Shown: positions 9,430-18,044 of the stretch, piece after piece
Numbering within the stretch: the stretch's first letter is position 1
How the letters are laid out: every line of letters begins with the position of its first letter
Assembly (NCBI RefSeq): GCF_025717675.1
Contig: NZ_JAJIRT010000003.1
Span: 186,001 to 250,000, forward strand
From: Paucibacter sp. DJ2R-2
GTDB taxonomy: Bacteria > Pseudomonadota > Gammaproteobacteria > Burkholderiales > Burkholderiaceae_C
Reading direction: 5' to 3'
Length of the DNA stretch: 64,000 nucleotides
Translations under genes and position numbers: made by a program
The notes under the pieces: model-generated
What the model was told of the DNA's origin: nothing
The model's database searches: none
What the model saw: the letters and a program-made list of their open reading frames with translations, nothing else

Positions 9430-10945
9430 AGATGCATTCTCATAATCCACGAAGCCCAACTCGATGACCTGACGCCCGCGCAGCTGCGCGAGCTGAGCGA
9501 GCGACTGCTGAACGAGGTACGCCACAAGCAGGCCACCATCGACAAGCTCACGCACGAGAACGCGGTGCTCAAGCGGATGAAGTTCGCGGCCAGCAGCGAA
9601 GTGTTCCAAGGCGATCAGCGCAGCTTGCTCGAAGACTCGGTCGATGAAGACCTGGAGGCCGTGCAAAGCGAGTTGCAGCAACTCTCTACCAAGCCGGCCA
9701 GTCCAGAGCGCCAGACACCCAAGCGGCAAGCGCTACCCGCAGAGCTGCCACGCCGCGAGTTCCGCCACGAGCCCGACAACACCCAATGCGCCTGCGGCTG
9801 CCAGATGAAGCGCATCGGCGAAGACGTGGCCGAGAAGTTGGACTACGAGCCGGGCGTGTTTACCGTCGAGTGCCATATCCGTGGCAAGTGGGCTTGCGCC
9901 AAGTGCGAGCGCCTGATGCAAGCGCCGGTCGAGGCACACGTCATCGACAAGGGCATCCTATCGCTGGCCTGCTCGCGCAGGAGCTGGTCGCCAAGTACGC
10001 CGATCATCAGCCGCCGTATCGCCAGGAAGGCATTTATGCCCGCTCCGGCGTGACACTGCCGCGCTCGACATTGGCCGCCTGGGGCGGCGCATGTGGCGTG
10101 CAGTTACAGCCCTGGTGGACGCACTCAAGACAGAGATGCTCGGCCACCGCGTGCTTCATGCCGATGAGACGCCGGTAGCGATGCTTGACCCCGGCGCGGG
10201 CAAGACGCATCGGGCCTATCTATGGAGCTACTCCACCGGCCAGTTCGAGGACAGCCGCATCGTCGTCTACGACTTCGCCGAGAGTCGCGCCGGCAAGCAC
10301 GCGATGGAGTTCCTGGGCGACTGGCGTGGCGCGCTCGTCTGCGATGACTACTCCGGCTACAAGGCGCTGCTGGCAAAAGGCTAGCTGGAAGTCGGCTGCA
10401 TGGCGCATGCGCGGCGCAAGTTCTACAAACTCTGGGCAAACCATCGCAGCCAGATCGCCGAGCAGGCACTGAGCCACTTCGGCAAGCTGTACGAGGTCGA
10501 GCGCGAGGTGCAGGCATCTGCGCCGCAGCTACGTCTGCAGGCCCGACAGAGCCAGGCCAAGCCTGTGGCCGATGCATTGCATCTCTGGCTCACGCTGCAC
10601 CGGCAGAAGGTGCCAGACGGCTCCGCCACAGCCAAGGCCATCGACTACAGCCTCAAACGTTGGGTGGCGCTCACGCGCTACCTCACAGACGCCATGCTGC
10701 CCATCGACAACAACTGGGTTGAGAACCGTATCCGGCCGGTAGCGCTGGGCCGGAGCAATTGGATCTTCGCGGGCAGTCTGCGTGCGGGCAAACGGGCAGC
10801 GGCCGTCATGAGCTTGATCCAGTCAGCCAAGCTCAATGGGCTGGAGTCGTGGGCCTACCTGAAGGACGTGTTGACCAGGCTGCCGACACAGCCCGCCAGC
10901 CGTATCGCTGAGTTGCTGCCGCATCGCTGGGCGCAGCCGACATAG
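9430..10945 (+). pseudogene. tnpC: IS66 transposase TnpC, broken by frameshifts and a stop
   Basis: IS66 transposase pieces occur in order across three frames. They are the N-terminal coil (LTPAQLRELSERLLNEVRHK and LKRMKFAASSE), the zinc-binding block (CACGCQMKRIGED ... CHIRGKWACAKCE) and the helical part (LVAKYADHQPPYRQEGIYAR). Next come the catalytic core (LHADETPVAMLDPG ... DDYSGYKALLAKG) and the C-terminal half (AHARRKFYKLW ... DNNWVENRIRPVALGRSNWIFAGS). Frameshifts occur near 9960 and 10085 and a TAG lies at 10382-10384. It is inactive in cis, though possibly mobilisable by a related transposase. Confidence 0.85.
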
Positions 10946-10991
10946 CTTGAAGCTAGGTCAGCCAGTCAAGATGACTTGGCTGGACGCATAC

Positions 10992-11594
10992 GCCCAGTCG
11001 GTGAAATCCCTGGCTTGTCATCTCCGGGTCGTTGTCTATGCGGTTGCTGTCCGGGGCACCGTACCAGTCGATCAAACGCTTCAAGGCTCGGATCAGCCGA
11101 GGCGATGGAATCGAGATGCCGACCTCGATGTACCGCGCCTACCGGTTGGCTTCGTCGATCATATTGAGAGTTCGAAACTTGCGACCGTCGCAGAGCACGT
11201 CCTGCATGAAGTCCAAGGCTCAACCTCGATTGACCAGAGCGCTTGCTTGCAGCGGAACAGAATCGCGCATCTGGATGCGCTTCTTGGTTCGCTTGCGGAT
11301 GTTGAGCTCCCGTTGGCAATACGCGCGCCGCTCGCGCTTGTGATTCCAGCGGCGCCAATTCTGACGCAGCCGGTCGAAGCACTTCCAGATTTCCCAGCGC
11401 GGGCTGATTTCAACTATTGCGGTGAGCGCGTCGATCACTTCGGCTTCTCGTGTCACCGCCGACCCGGCAGGCTTGTTGTACGCCATCCTAGACAGACGCA
11501 AGTTCCCGCAGGCCTTGCTCACCGTCAGACCTCGGTCTTGGATCAGGTCTTCGGCCGCCAACCGTTTAGCTGACGGCTTCAGTACTTTTTGCAA
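10992..11594 (-). pseudogene. IS3 OrfB, N-terminal half of split gene
   Basis: From 11594 on the minus strand the frame reads KPSAKRLAAEDLIQDRGLTV, SKACGNLRLSRMAYNKP and SPRWEIWKCFDRLRQN, ending at a stop near 11220. The next part, LDFMQDVLCDGRKFRTLNMI and later RLIDWYGAPDSNRIDNDPEM, is in other frames up to the IS66 boundary at 10992. These are the N-terminal and early catalytic parts of IS3 OrfB, continuous with the 6895-7175 piece. Confidence 0.75.
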
Positions 11595-11844
11595 TGACTT
11601 CCTTCATCGCCGCCGCTTCCAACGCCAGGTCGGCATACATGCGCTTGAGCCGGGCGTTCTCCGCTTCAAGCTCGCGCATGCGTGTCAGCTCGGACATCAT
11701 GGCACTTGCGTACGTGCTCTTCCAGCCGTACTAGGTCGCCGTGCTGATGCCGTGCTTACGGCAGACCTCAGCCACTGGCACTCCTGCCACGCCTTCCTTC
11801 AAGATCGCCGCAATTTTGGCTCTCGTTGAACTTGCTCTTCCCAT
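11572..11844 (-). pseudogene. IS3 OrfA of the outer element, with internal stop
   Basis: Minus-strand frame from ATG at 11844: STRAKIAAILKEGVAGVPVA, EVCRKHGISTAT, a TAG codon, YGWKSTYASAMMSELTRMRE, then LEAENARLKRMYADLALEAA. This is a full-length IS3 OrfA with a helix-turn-helix and leucine-zipper coil, interrupted by a single nonsense codon in the recognition region. Confidence 0.75.
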
Positions 11845-11915
11845 CTACGCCCCTTCCTTTTCGGCGGACCGCAATCTTCAATTTTTAGCTGTCTGTTTCT
11901 GGGAGGGGGCTTACG

Positions 11916-12188
11916 CTATGACCGCGTCCAGCGGTACACGATGAAGGTAGGGAATCCAGAAATGATGAAAAGTGCAGCGGCAACGGCCGCGGAGTGACCA
12001 GCAAATTCGGCATTGGGCCATCTGTCATCCAACAGGAGTGATGTAGCGAGCCAAGAAAGAAACAGGATGCTGGGCGCAAGCAAGCGCAGCCAAACGGTCC
12101 TCGCAGAGAGAGCCCAGGCAGCGGAGACGTTCGCGAGAATGCCGCCGCAGATCAAGTACACGGCCAGAGTTGCGGTGCTTGGTGTCAT
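11916..12188 (-). CDS. Small membrane protein, last gene of the nirK-cus-ccs operon
   Basis: A 90-residue protein with three predicted membrane helices (about residues 7-27, 32-52 and 63-83). I do not recognise the family. Its ATG overlaps the ccsA stop as ATGA (12185-12188), so it is translationally coupled to the cytochrome c maturation genes and may be a small assembly or haem-handling subunit; this is inference from position only. The stop codon lies only about 10 bases from the end of the outer IS3 element, so the natural C-terminus, or further operon genes, may have been lost to the insertion. Confidence 0.65.
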   Translation of the reverse strand: MTPSTATLAVYLICGGILANVSAAWALSARTVWLRLLAPSILFLSWLATSLLLDDRWPNAEFAGHSAAVAAALFIISGFPTFIVYRWTRS

Positions 12189-13108
12189 AGGGCGCCGTAT
12201 GAATGGAGCCCCGAAAGATAGATGTTCACGCCGAGGAATGCAAAAAGAGTGATGAGTAGCCCAACAAGCGACCACCATGCCAACAGGCGATTACGACGAC
12301 CGCCACCGACTAGGCGTAGGTGGAGCCAAGCGGCGTAATTCAGCCACACCACCAGCGCCCAGGTTTCCTTCGGGTCCCAGCTCCAGTAGCCGCCCCATGC
12401 TTCGGCAGCCCATAGCGCGCCCAGCACTGTGGCAACGGTGAAAGCAACGAAGCCGACTGCGATGAGGCTGTAGCTTGCCTGTTCGAGGGCCTTCTTGGCT
12501 GGCAGGCGTACCTCGGCAAAGGGGAGATCGGCGGCCAGCCAGGCCAGGCTACACATGGCGGCTAGGCAGAACGCGCCGTAGCCGATGAAGTTCGCCGGCA
12601 CATGCAGCTTCATCCAGTAGGAGTCCAGCGCAGGAACGAGCGGCGCTTGCTCATGGCCGCCACGTGCCAGCGCGTACCAGAACAGGAATGCAACGGCAGC
12701 CGAACCAATTGGCGCCAGGAAGGCGCCCAGGTTCGCCAGGTCTCGGCGGGACTGAAGTCGCAGCTGCATGGCGCCAACTATCAGCACGAAGAGCACGAAC
12801 ACCTCGTACAAGTTGCTTATTGGCACATGCCCGATGCCGTCGGCGAGCCGATACGACTCCACCCAACGCAGCGCCAGTCCGCTTGCGCCCAGACCCAAGG
12901 CTGACTGTGTTAGGCGAGCGGGCCATGGGTTGGCGGATTGACGCCACCAAGCCACGGAATAAGCTGGCAAAGCCGCAATAGTGGCGAGGCCCATGCCGAA
13001 TATCTGAGCTTGGCTACTGCCCAGGGTGCGGGACAACGTGGCCACACCACACCAATGGACAAGTACGCTTACGAAAAATAGGGTTAGTGCGCCTACGATC
13101 CAGTTCAT
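12185..13108 (-). CDS. ccsA: System II cytochrome c maturation protein CcsA/ResC
   Basis: A 307-residue polytopic membrane protein that with ResB exports haem and attaches it to CxxCH motifs on the outside of the membrane. The tryptophan-rich WWD haem-binding signature is clear (WGGYWSWDPKETWAL, residues 238-252). Flanking His residues H169 (KLHVPANF) and H302 (SGLHSYG) sit where the external haem ligands are expected, and eight or so membrane helices are predicted. The start overlaps the resB stop by ATGA (13105-13108). Its clients probably include the c-type cytochromes encoded in the same operon and across the divergent block. Confidence 0.93.
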   Translation of the reverse strand: MNWIVGALTLFFVSVLVHWCGVATLSRTLGSSQAQIFGMGLATIAALPAYSVAWWRQSANPWPARLTQSALGLGASGLALRWVESYRLADGIGHVPISNLYEVFVLFVLIVGAMQLRLQSRRDLANLGAFLAPIGSAAVAFLFWYALARGGHEQAPLVPALDSYWMKLHVPANFIGYGAFCLAAMCSLAWLAADLPFAEVRLPAKKALEQASYSLIAVGFVAFTVATVLGALWAAEAWGGYWSWDPKETWALVVWLNYAAWLHLRLVGGGRRNRLLAWWSLVGLLITLFAFLGVNIYLSGLHSYGAL

Positions 13109-14961
13109 ACAGACTCCTTCCGCATGGGGTCAAGAAAGGCCAGAAGCTCTTCATTCAGGCCATCTAGTGGGCGGTGTGCTGCTAGCGCGAACATCACGCC
13201 GCCTGGGACTTCGCGCACCCACAGACGCCGCTCGGGACACAGCACCATCAGCGTGACGCCGAGGGCGAGTAGGGCCATACCTGCGTAAACAATGATTTCG
13301 CCGGGCGCTTCGCTAACCTGCAGCACGCTGGCTGCCACTGGCCGCACCTCGTCAACCTGCACCAGTGGCGGTTTGCCAGCTTCGGCCCAGTGGCTGTAGG
13401 CCAATAAGGCGTCGCTAACGAACGTCAGTGCATCGGCGGGCGTCTGCTCTGGGTGTTGCGCGATCCACGTCTGCATGGCGTACCGTGACAGCAACTCGAC
13501 CAGCACCCGCTGAGTGTTGGCGTCCCCAACCCGTGCAAAGCCACCGTTTAGGAATTGCTGGAGTGCCAAGGGCAATGCCTGTGCGACCACCTTGGGTGCA
13601 TCAGCCGTCAGTTGCGATGTAGTCGCTGGGTCTTGGAGTGCCCCCAGCAACTGGCGGTAGTCATGCAGCGTGCCGTCGGAGCCCACGGGAATTCTCAAGT
13701 AGCGCTGCTCGGATTGCCCGTCCATGACGCCGAACACCGAATATTGGCGCCCGTCAAAGGTCAATGGACGTAGAAATACGGTCTCGGTCTGAATCTGCCC
13801 CGAGCTGTCGCGCAAGCGCAGCTCGACGCTAGGGCCCAGGTCGACCCGTTTTGCCGCTTGGCTGCCCGAGAGGAAAGTCTCCCGCCAGCTTCGTGATGCC
13901 GATGCTTCCGGCGACACGAGATTGCGCGGCTTGTAGCCTGTGAACTCTGCCGTCTGGGGTTGGCCGTCGACAAGAATCGATTGTGGTTGCCCGACCTGGG
14001 CTTGCATTTTCCGGCTGTCCACGCCGCCGCGAAGCAGCCACGTGCCGCGAAGTACTGATCCGCCGTCATCAAAGCCAGACTGGTAAAAGCGTAGCCGTCC
14101 ATGGTGGGCCGGTGCGTTCATCGACACTCGCAGCGGCACAGGACCACTGCGAACTGCGGGGTCGTTAATCTCGATGTCGCTTACGAAGTCCCGTGGCTGG
14201 CCGCCTGGATGTGTCTCGATACGGAACCCGACGAGACGCACGGTCACAGGCAACTGCCGTAGCAGGTACCCATCAGATAGATTGAGGCTGACCCATTGGT
14301 CGGCTTGGCCTTCCACCAAACGCATCGCACCGCGAAACGCGCCGGCGTCCGGCCTTAGGCGGCTTGACGCGCTCAGCTCAGCTGGTGGGCGTCCCATCGG
14401 AGCTGGGTCCGCTCGGCCGGAAGCGAGCTTTACCTGCAAGCCGAGATTGGCATCCACGAGTCCGCCGACGCTGATGACGACGATGGCCAAGTGCGTTGCG
14501 ATATAGCCGAGTCGGCGAACCTGCCCCTTCTTGGCTGAAATCGTCAGACCCTCTCCGCGCCAGCGCCATCCGCCCGCCCGCAGTGCTACCAGCACCTGCG
14601 CCTGAAGGTCGGCATGGATGTTCAGCTGTGCCCGGACAGGCAAACGGGCCAGTTGGTCAGCATTCAGGTGGTGTTTGAACCCACGCGATTCACGCCACAT
14701 GCCCGGCGTGTGACGCCAGACACACAGGCCAGTAGACACAGTCAGGAAGCCGAGCAATGCTAGAAACCAAGGCGCGTGATAGATGTCGTGCAAGCCTATC
14801 AGGCGGTAGCTGCTGGCCCAAATCAGCCCGTATCGGCCCACATCCAAGGCGAAAGGCTGGTTCTGCTCGACCAACGAGCCGATGCTGGCCGCGACGGCCA
14901 CCACTGCCAGCACAGCGACCGCGAATGGCATGGAGCCCAGTAGGCGCAGTAGGCGGTTCAT
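13105..14961 (-). CDS. resB: System II cytochrome c maturation protein ResB (Ccs1)
   Basis: A 618-residue ResB-family protein, partner of CcsA in the haem ligation complex. N-terminal membrane helices lie at about residues 10-30 and 62-85 (LGSMPFAVAVLAVVAVAASI, then FLALLGFLTVSTGLCVW), a third at about 150-172, and a last near 560. A large periplasmic domain, typical of ResB, lies between the third and fourth. The opening motif SMPFAV...GSLVEQNQP matches the family. ATG at 14961 overlaps the stop of the upstream RND pump gene as ATGA, linking metal efflux and cytochrome maturation in one transcript. Confidence 0.92.
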   Translation of the reverse strand: MNRLLRLLGSMPFAVAVLAVVAVAASIGSLVEQNQPFALDVGRYGLIWASSYRLIGLHDIYHAPWFLALLGFLTVSTGLCVWRHTPGMWRESRGFKHHLNADQLARLPVRAQLNIHADLQAQVLVALRAGGWRWRGEGLTISAKKGQVRRLGYIATHLAIVVISVGGLVDANLGLQVKLASGRADPAPMGRPPAELSASSRLRPDAGAFRGAMRLVEGQADQWVSLNLSDGYLLRQLPVTVRLVGFRIETHPGGQPRDFVSDIEINDPAVRSGPVPLRVSMNAPAHHGRLRFYQSGFDDGGSVLRGTWLLRGGVDSRKMQAQVGQPQSILVDGQPQTAEFTGYKPRNLVSPEASASRSWRETFLSGSQAAKRVDLGPSVELRLRDSSGQIQTETVFLRPLTFDGRQYSVFGVMDGQSEQRYLRIPVGSDGTLHDYRQLLGALQDPATTSQLTADAPKVVAQALPLALQQFLNGGFARVGDANTQRVLVELLSRYAMQTWIAQHPEQTPADALTFVSDALLAYSHWAEAGKPPLVQVDEVRPVAASVLQVSEAPGEIIVYAGMALLALGVTLMVLCPERRLWVREVPGGVMFALAAHRPLDGLNEELLAFLDPMRKESV

Positions 14962-17900
14962 CGGCGCACCACCCAGGCATACATCGCTGGCACGACCAGC
15001 AGAACATACAGAGGTGCCGTTAGCATGCCGCCTACCAGCGGCGTCGCGATGCGACGCATTACGTCCACGCCGACGCCGTCAGACCACAGCAGCGGCAACA
15101 AACCGCCGAGGATGACAGCGACAGTCATCGCTTTCGGCCGCAGCCGCAGCAAGGCACCGCGTGTGACCGCTTCGGCCAGCGACAACTCGGGATGCCGGCT
15201 GCGTTCCTGATCCAGGTAGAGCAGCATTACTACGCAGAACTCGGCTGCAAGACCCGCCAGCGCGAGCAGCCCGACAGCGACGGCGAACGACCATTGCAGG
15301 CCGAGCAGCCAGCACAGCCAGAATGCGCCCGCTGCCGCAGCTGGTAGGCTGGTCAGCACAATGGCTACACACCGTGCACAGTGGAAGTGCAGCGCGAGGA
15401 TGCCGGCTACCAGCGCCAGCGTTGCCGCGCTGATGGCCGCCAGACGCCAGCGTCCTTCGGTCAGGCGCAGCTGCTGACCGACGAACGTCAGTTGCGAGCC
15501 ATCGTGGCGAGCCTCAAGCTCCTGCAGGGCCAAGCGTGCGTGGGCGAGCACTGCGCCTGTGTCGGCGCTGTCCAGGTCAAGTTGCACATCGGCCACGGGC
15601 TGGCCGTTCTCAGTCTTTAGTTCGCTCGGGCCTTCAGTCAGTCTCAGCTCGGCGACCTCGGCCAACGGCACGATGGCGCCGCTGCTGGAGAGCAACTGTA
15701 GGCGTCCGAGGGCTTGGATAGAGTCTCTGTCAGCGCGGGGCAACCGGACTACCACTGGGACGCGCTCTCGCCCGATGCTGAGCACATCGACCACCTCGCC
15801 GCCGCCAGCAGGCCCAGCCACCCACTGCGCGACGTCCGCTGCACGCAAGCCTGCTTGGGACAGGCGCGCTCGGTCCAGATGCAATTCGAGGAACCTCCCC
15901 TGAGCGCTTCGCTCGGCCACTGCGCGGCGCACGCCGGGCACATGCTGCAGCAATGCCTCCGCCTCGAGGGCGACGCGAGCCGCATGGGCGGCATCCGGAG
16001 CCGTCACGCGCAGCGCCAGAGGCGTCCTACTGCCGCTGGCCAGCATGTCTATGCGCGTCCGGATGGGATGCCCCCAGCTTGCTGCCAGCCCGGGGAGTCG
16101 CAGCTCTGCGTCCAGCCGGGTGATAAGCGCCGCCATCGGCAGTGACGGGTCTGGCCACTCTGCGCGCGGCTTGAGTCGCACGGTAGTTTCGAGCATGGAA
16201 ATTGGCGCTGGGTCGGTCGCGGAGTCGCTGCGACCGGCCTTGCCATGCACTGAGGCCACCTCCGGCTGCTGGCGAATTAGCGCGCTGGTGCGGCTCAGGA
16301 TGTCTGCGGCCTCATCGACGGCCACGCTGGGCAGCGTCGTCGGCATGTAGAGGAGGTCGCCTTCGTCCAGCGACGGCATAAATTCGCTGCCCAGGTGAGC
16401 TAGCGGCCACAGCATCGTCAAAGTTGCCAGCGCGCTGACTGCGATTGTGCGGCGAGGGTAAGCGAGAGCAACGCGCAGCAGTGGGCGGTAGCCCGCCTGC
16501 AAAATGCGGTTGATGGGATTTCCCAGTTCGGGCTGCACTGGCCCGCGCACGAACTGGGCCATCAACACCGGCACGAGTGTGACGGCAAGCGCCGCTGCTG
16601 CTGCCATCGCGTAGGTCTTTGTCAACGCCAATGGAGTAAAGAGACGACCCTCCGGCCCTTGCAACGAGAACACGGGAAGGAAGGACACGGTAATGACCAG
16701 CAGCGAGAAGAAAAGCGCTGGGCCTACTTCTTGTGCAGCTTCCAGCACCAATGCGCGGTGGCTCATGCCTGCTCCTGGCTGCTCGAGCTTGCGGTGCAGT
16801 GTCTCGACCATGACCACGGCCGCATCGATCATGGCGCCTACCGCGATGGCCAAGCCGCCCATAGACATGATGTTTGCGGTGATGCCCTGGCGTTCCAGCA
16901 CCGCGAGCGCGACCAATAGGCCGACCGGCAGGCTGAGCACCGCCACCAGCGCCGAGCGCAAACGACGTAGGAAAATCAGGCAGACGACACAGACAACGAC
17001 GCCTTCTTCGAGAAGACGAGATGCCAGCGATTTCACGGACGCGTGGATAAGCGTCGAGCGGTCATACGTAACTTCCAGCGCCACGTCCTTGGGCAGACTG
17101 GACTGCAGCTTGGCCACGCGCTCGTGGACGGCACGCAGAGTGCGCTCGGCGTTCTCGCCCTGGCGCATGACAACGATGCCACCTGCAGCATCACCGCGTC
17201 CGTCCAGGTCGGCGACGCCTTCGCGGGGGGCGGGGCCCCAACTCGCGCGCGCCACCTGGCCCAGCCGGACAGGCTGCCCGGCGGAGTCTTGACCCACGAC
17301 CGCGTTGGATATGTCCTGCGGGCCAGTGGTGCGGGCATCCATCGCGATGACGGTGCGCTGCCTTCCGACTTCCATTGCGCCACCGCCGCGCAGTTGGTTG
17401 GCATCCCGCAGCCCTTGGGATACCGACTCCGGTGTGATGCCAAGTGCTGTTGCGCGGATCGGGTCCAGTTCAATCTGCAGCTGCCGAGCGGAGCCTCCGA
17501 TGCTGGCGACTTCGGCAACTCCCGAAAGGCTTTGCAGCGCGGGCCGAACCACTGTGTCTTGCAGCGCGCGCAGGCGGTCCAGTGGCAGCGGGCCTGTCAA
17601 GACGTATTGGTAAATCCAACCAGTGCCCGCCGCATCTGGTCCGAGCGCCACCTTGCTGCCGGAGGGGAGGGCGGACTGCAGCTGCGACATGCGCTGCTGG
17701 ACAGCAGCGCGCGCCTCGGCTGGAGAAACGCCGTCATGGAATACAACGTAGATGAATGCCTCACCGAACATCGAGACAGCGCGGACCGTCGCGGCACCGG
17801 GTATGCCCGGCAGCGTTGATGTGATTGGGTAGACGGTTTGGTCTTCAACTTGGCGCGGTGGTTGGCCAGGGGCCTCAACCTTCAAGATGACTTGCGTATC

Positions 17901-18044
17901 TGACAGGTCGGGCAGAGCGTCGAGCTTGAGCTGCCAGGCCAGCGCAGTCGCGATTGCACCGAGCATCGCCACGGTCAGCACCACCCAGCGCCCGTGATTC
18001 AACGAGGCTCGGATGACCCGAGCAATGAGTCGGTCAGTGTTCAT
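14958..18044 (-). CDS. cusA: Heavy-metal efflux RND pump, CusA/CzcA type (1028 aa)
   Basis: Inner-membrane proton-driven metal pump. The start chosen, ATG at 18044, overlaps the adaptor gene and gives MNTDRLIARVIRASLNHGRW followed by the first membrane helix; the frame is open further upstream but without family similarity. The usual features are LPDLSDTQV after TM1, two large periplasmic halves and a TM4 motif NIMSMGGLAIAVGAMIDAAV with the proton-relay Asp of the monovalent-metal group. Twelve membrane helices are expected. By similarity Cu(I) (or Ag) is the likely substrate, fitting the copper enzymes encoded upstream. No outer-membrane CusC is encoded nearby. The pump stop overlaps resB. 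Confidence 0.88.
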   Translation of the reverse strand: MNTDRLIARVIRASLNHGRWVVLTVAMLGAIATALAWQLKLDALPDLSDTQVILKVEAPGQPPRQVEDQTVYPITSTLPGIPGAATVRAVSMFGEAFIYVVFHDGVSPAEARAAVQQRMSQLQSALPSGSKVALGPDAAGTGWIYQYVLTGPLPLDRLRALQDTVVRPALQSLSGVAEVASIGGSARQLQIELDPIRATALGITPESVSQGLRDANQLRGGGAMEVGRQRTVIAMDARTTGPQDISNAVVGQDSAGQPVRLGQVARASWGPAPREGVADLDGRGDAAGGIVVMRQGENAERTLRAVHERVAKLQSSLPKDVALEVTYDRSTLIHASVKSLASRLLEEGVVVCVVCLIFLRRLRSALVAVLSLPVGLLVALAVLERQGITANIMSMGGLAIAVGAMIDAAVVMVETLHRKLEQPGAGMSHRALVLEAAQEVGPALFFSLLVITVSFLPVFSLQGPEGRLFTPLALTKTYAMAAAAALAVTLVPVLMAQFVRGPVQPELGNPINRILQAGYRPLLRVALAYPRRTIAVSALATLTMLWPLAHLGSEFMPSLDEGDLLYMPTTLPSVAVDEAADILSRTSALIRQQPEVASVHGKAGRSDSATDPAPISMLETTVRLKPRAEWPDPSLPMAALITRLDAELRLPGLAASWGHPIRTRIDMLASGSRTPLALRVTAPDAAHAARVALEAEALLQHVPGVRRAVAERSAQGRFLELHLDRARLSQAGLRAADVAQWVAGPAGGGEVVDVLSIGRERVPVVVRLPRADRDSIQALGRLQLLSSSGAIVPLAEVAELRLTEGPSELKTENGQPVADVQLDLDSADTGAVLAHARLALQELEARHDGSQLTFVGQQLRLTEGRWRLAAISAATLALVAGILALHFHCARCVAIVLTSLPAAAAGAFWLCWLLGLQWSFAVAVGLLALAGLAAEFCVVMLLYLDQERSRHPELSLAEAVTRGALLRLRPKAMTVAVILGGLLPLLWSDGVGVDVMRRIATPLVGGMLTAPLYVLLVVPAMYAWVVRR

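Larger units (their letters stand above)
7176..10991 (+). mobile_element. IS66-family element with 8-bp target duplication, itself interrupted
   Basis: The ends are imperfect inverted repeats beginning GTATGCGTCC at 7176 and its complement ending at 10991; about 21 of the outer 26 positions agree. The flanking octamers are GCCCAGTT (7168-7175) and GCCCAGTC (10992-10999), an 8-bp duplication with one mismatch, as expected for IS66. It carries the IS66 gene trio tnpA, tnpB and tnpC in order, but only tnpA is intact. A second element (7244-8688) sits between the left repeat and tnpA. Without that insertion the element would be about 2.37 kb, a normal IS66 length. Confidence 0.85.
6889..11909 (-). 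mobile_element. Outer IS3-family element, split by a nested IS66
   Basis: Two minus-strand IS3 transposase segments, 10992-11844 and 6895-7175, become one element once 7176-10991 is removed: the first ends with PEMTSQ and the second resumes with NWAASKGIKLNHTEPGEPTQ, exactly consecutive in IS3 OrfB, apart from one extra G. Candidate terminal repeats are TTCCCAG...TAGACAG near 6893-6912 and the reverse complement of CTGTCTGTTTCTGGGAG at 11889-11905. The element carries stop codons in orfA and orfB and frame disturbances, so it is dead. Exact ends are uncertain by about 10 bases. Confidence 0.7.
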
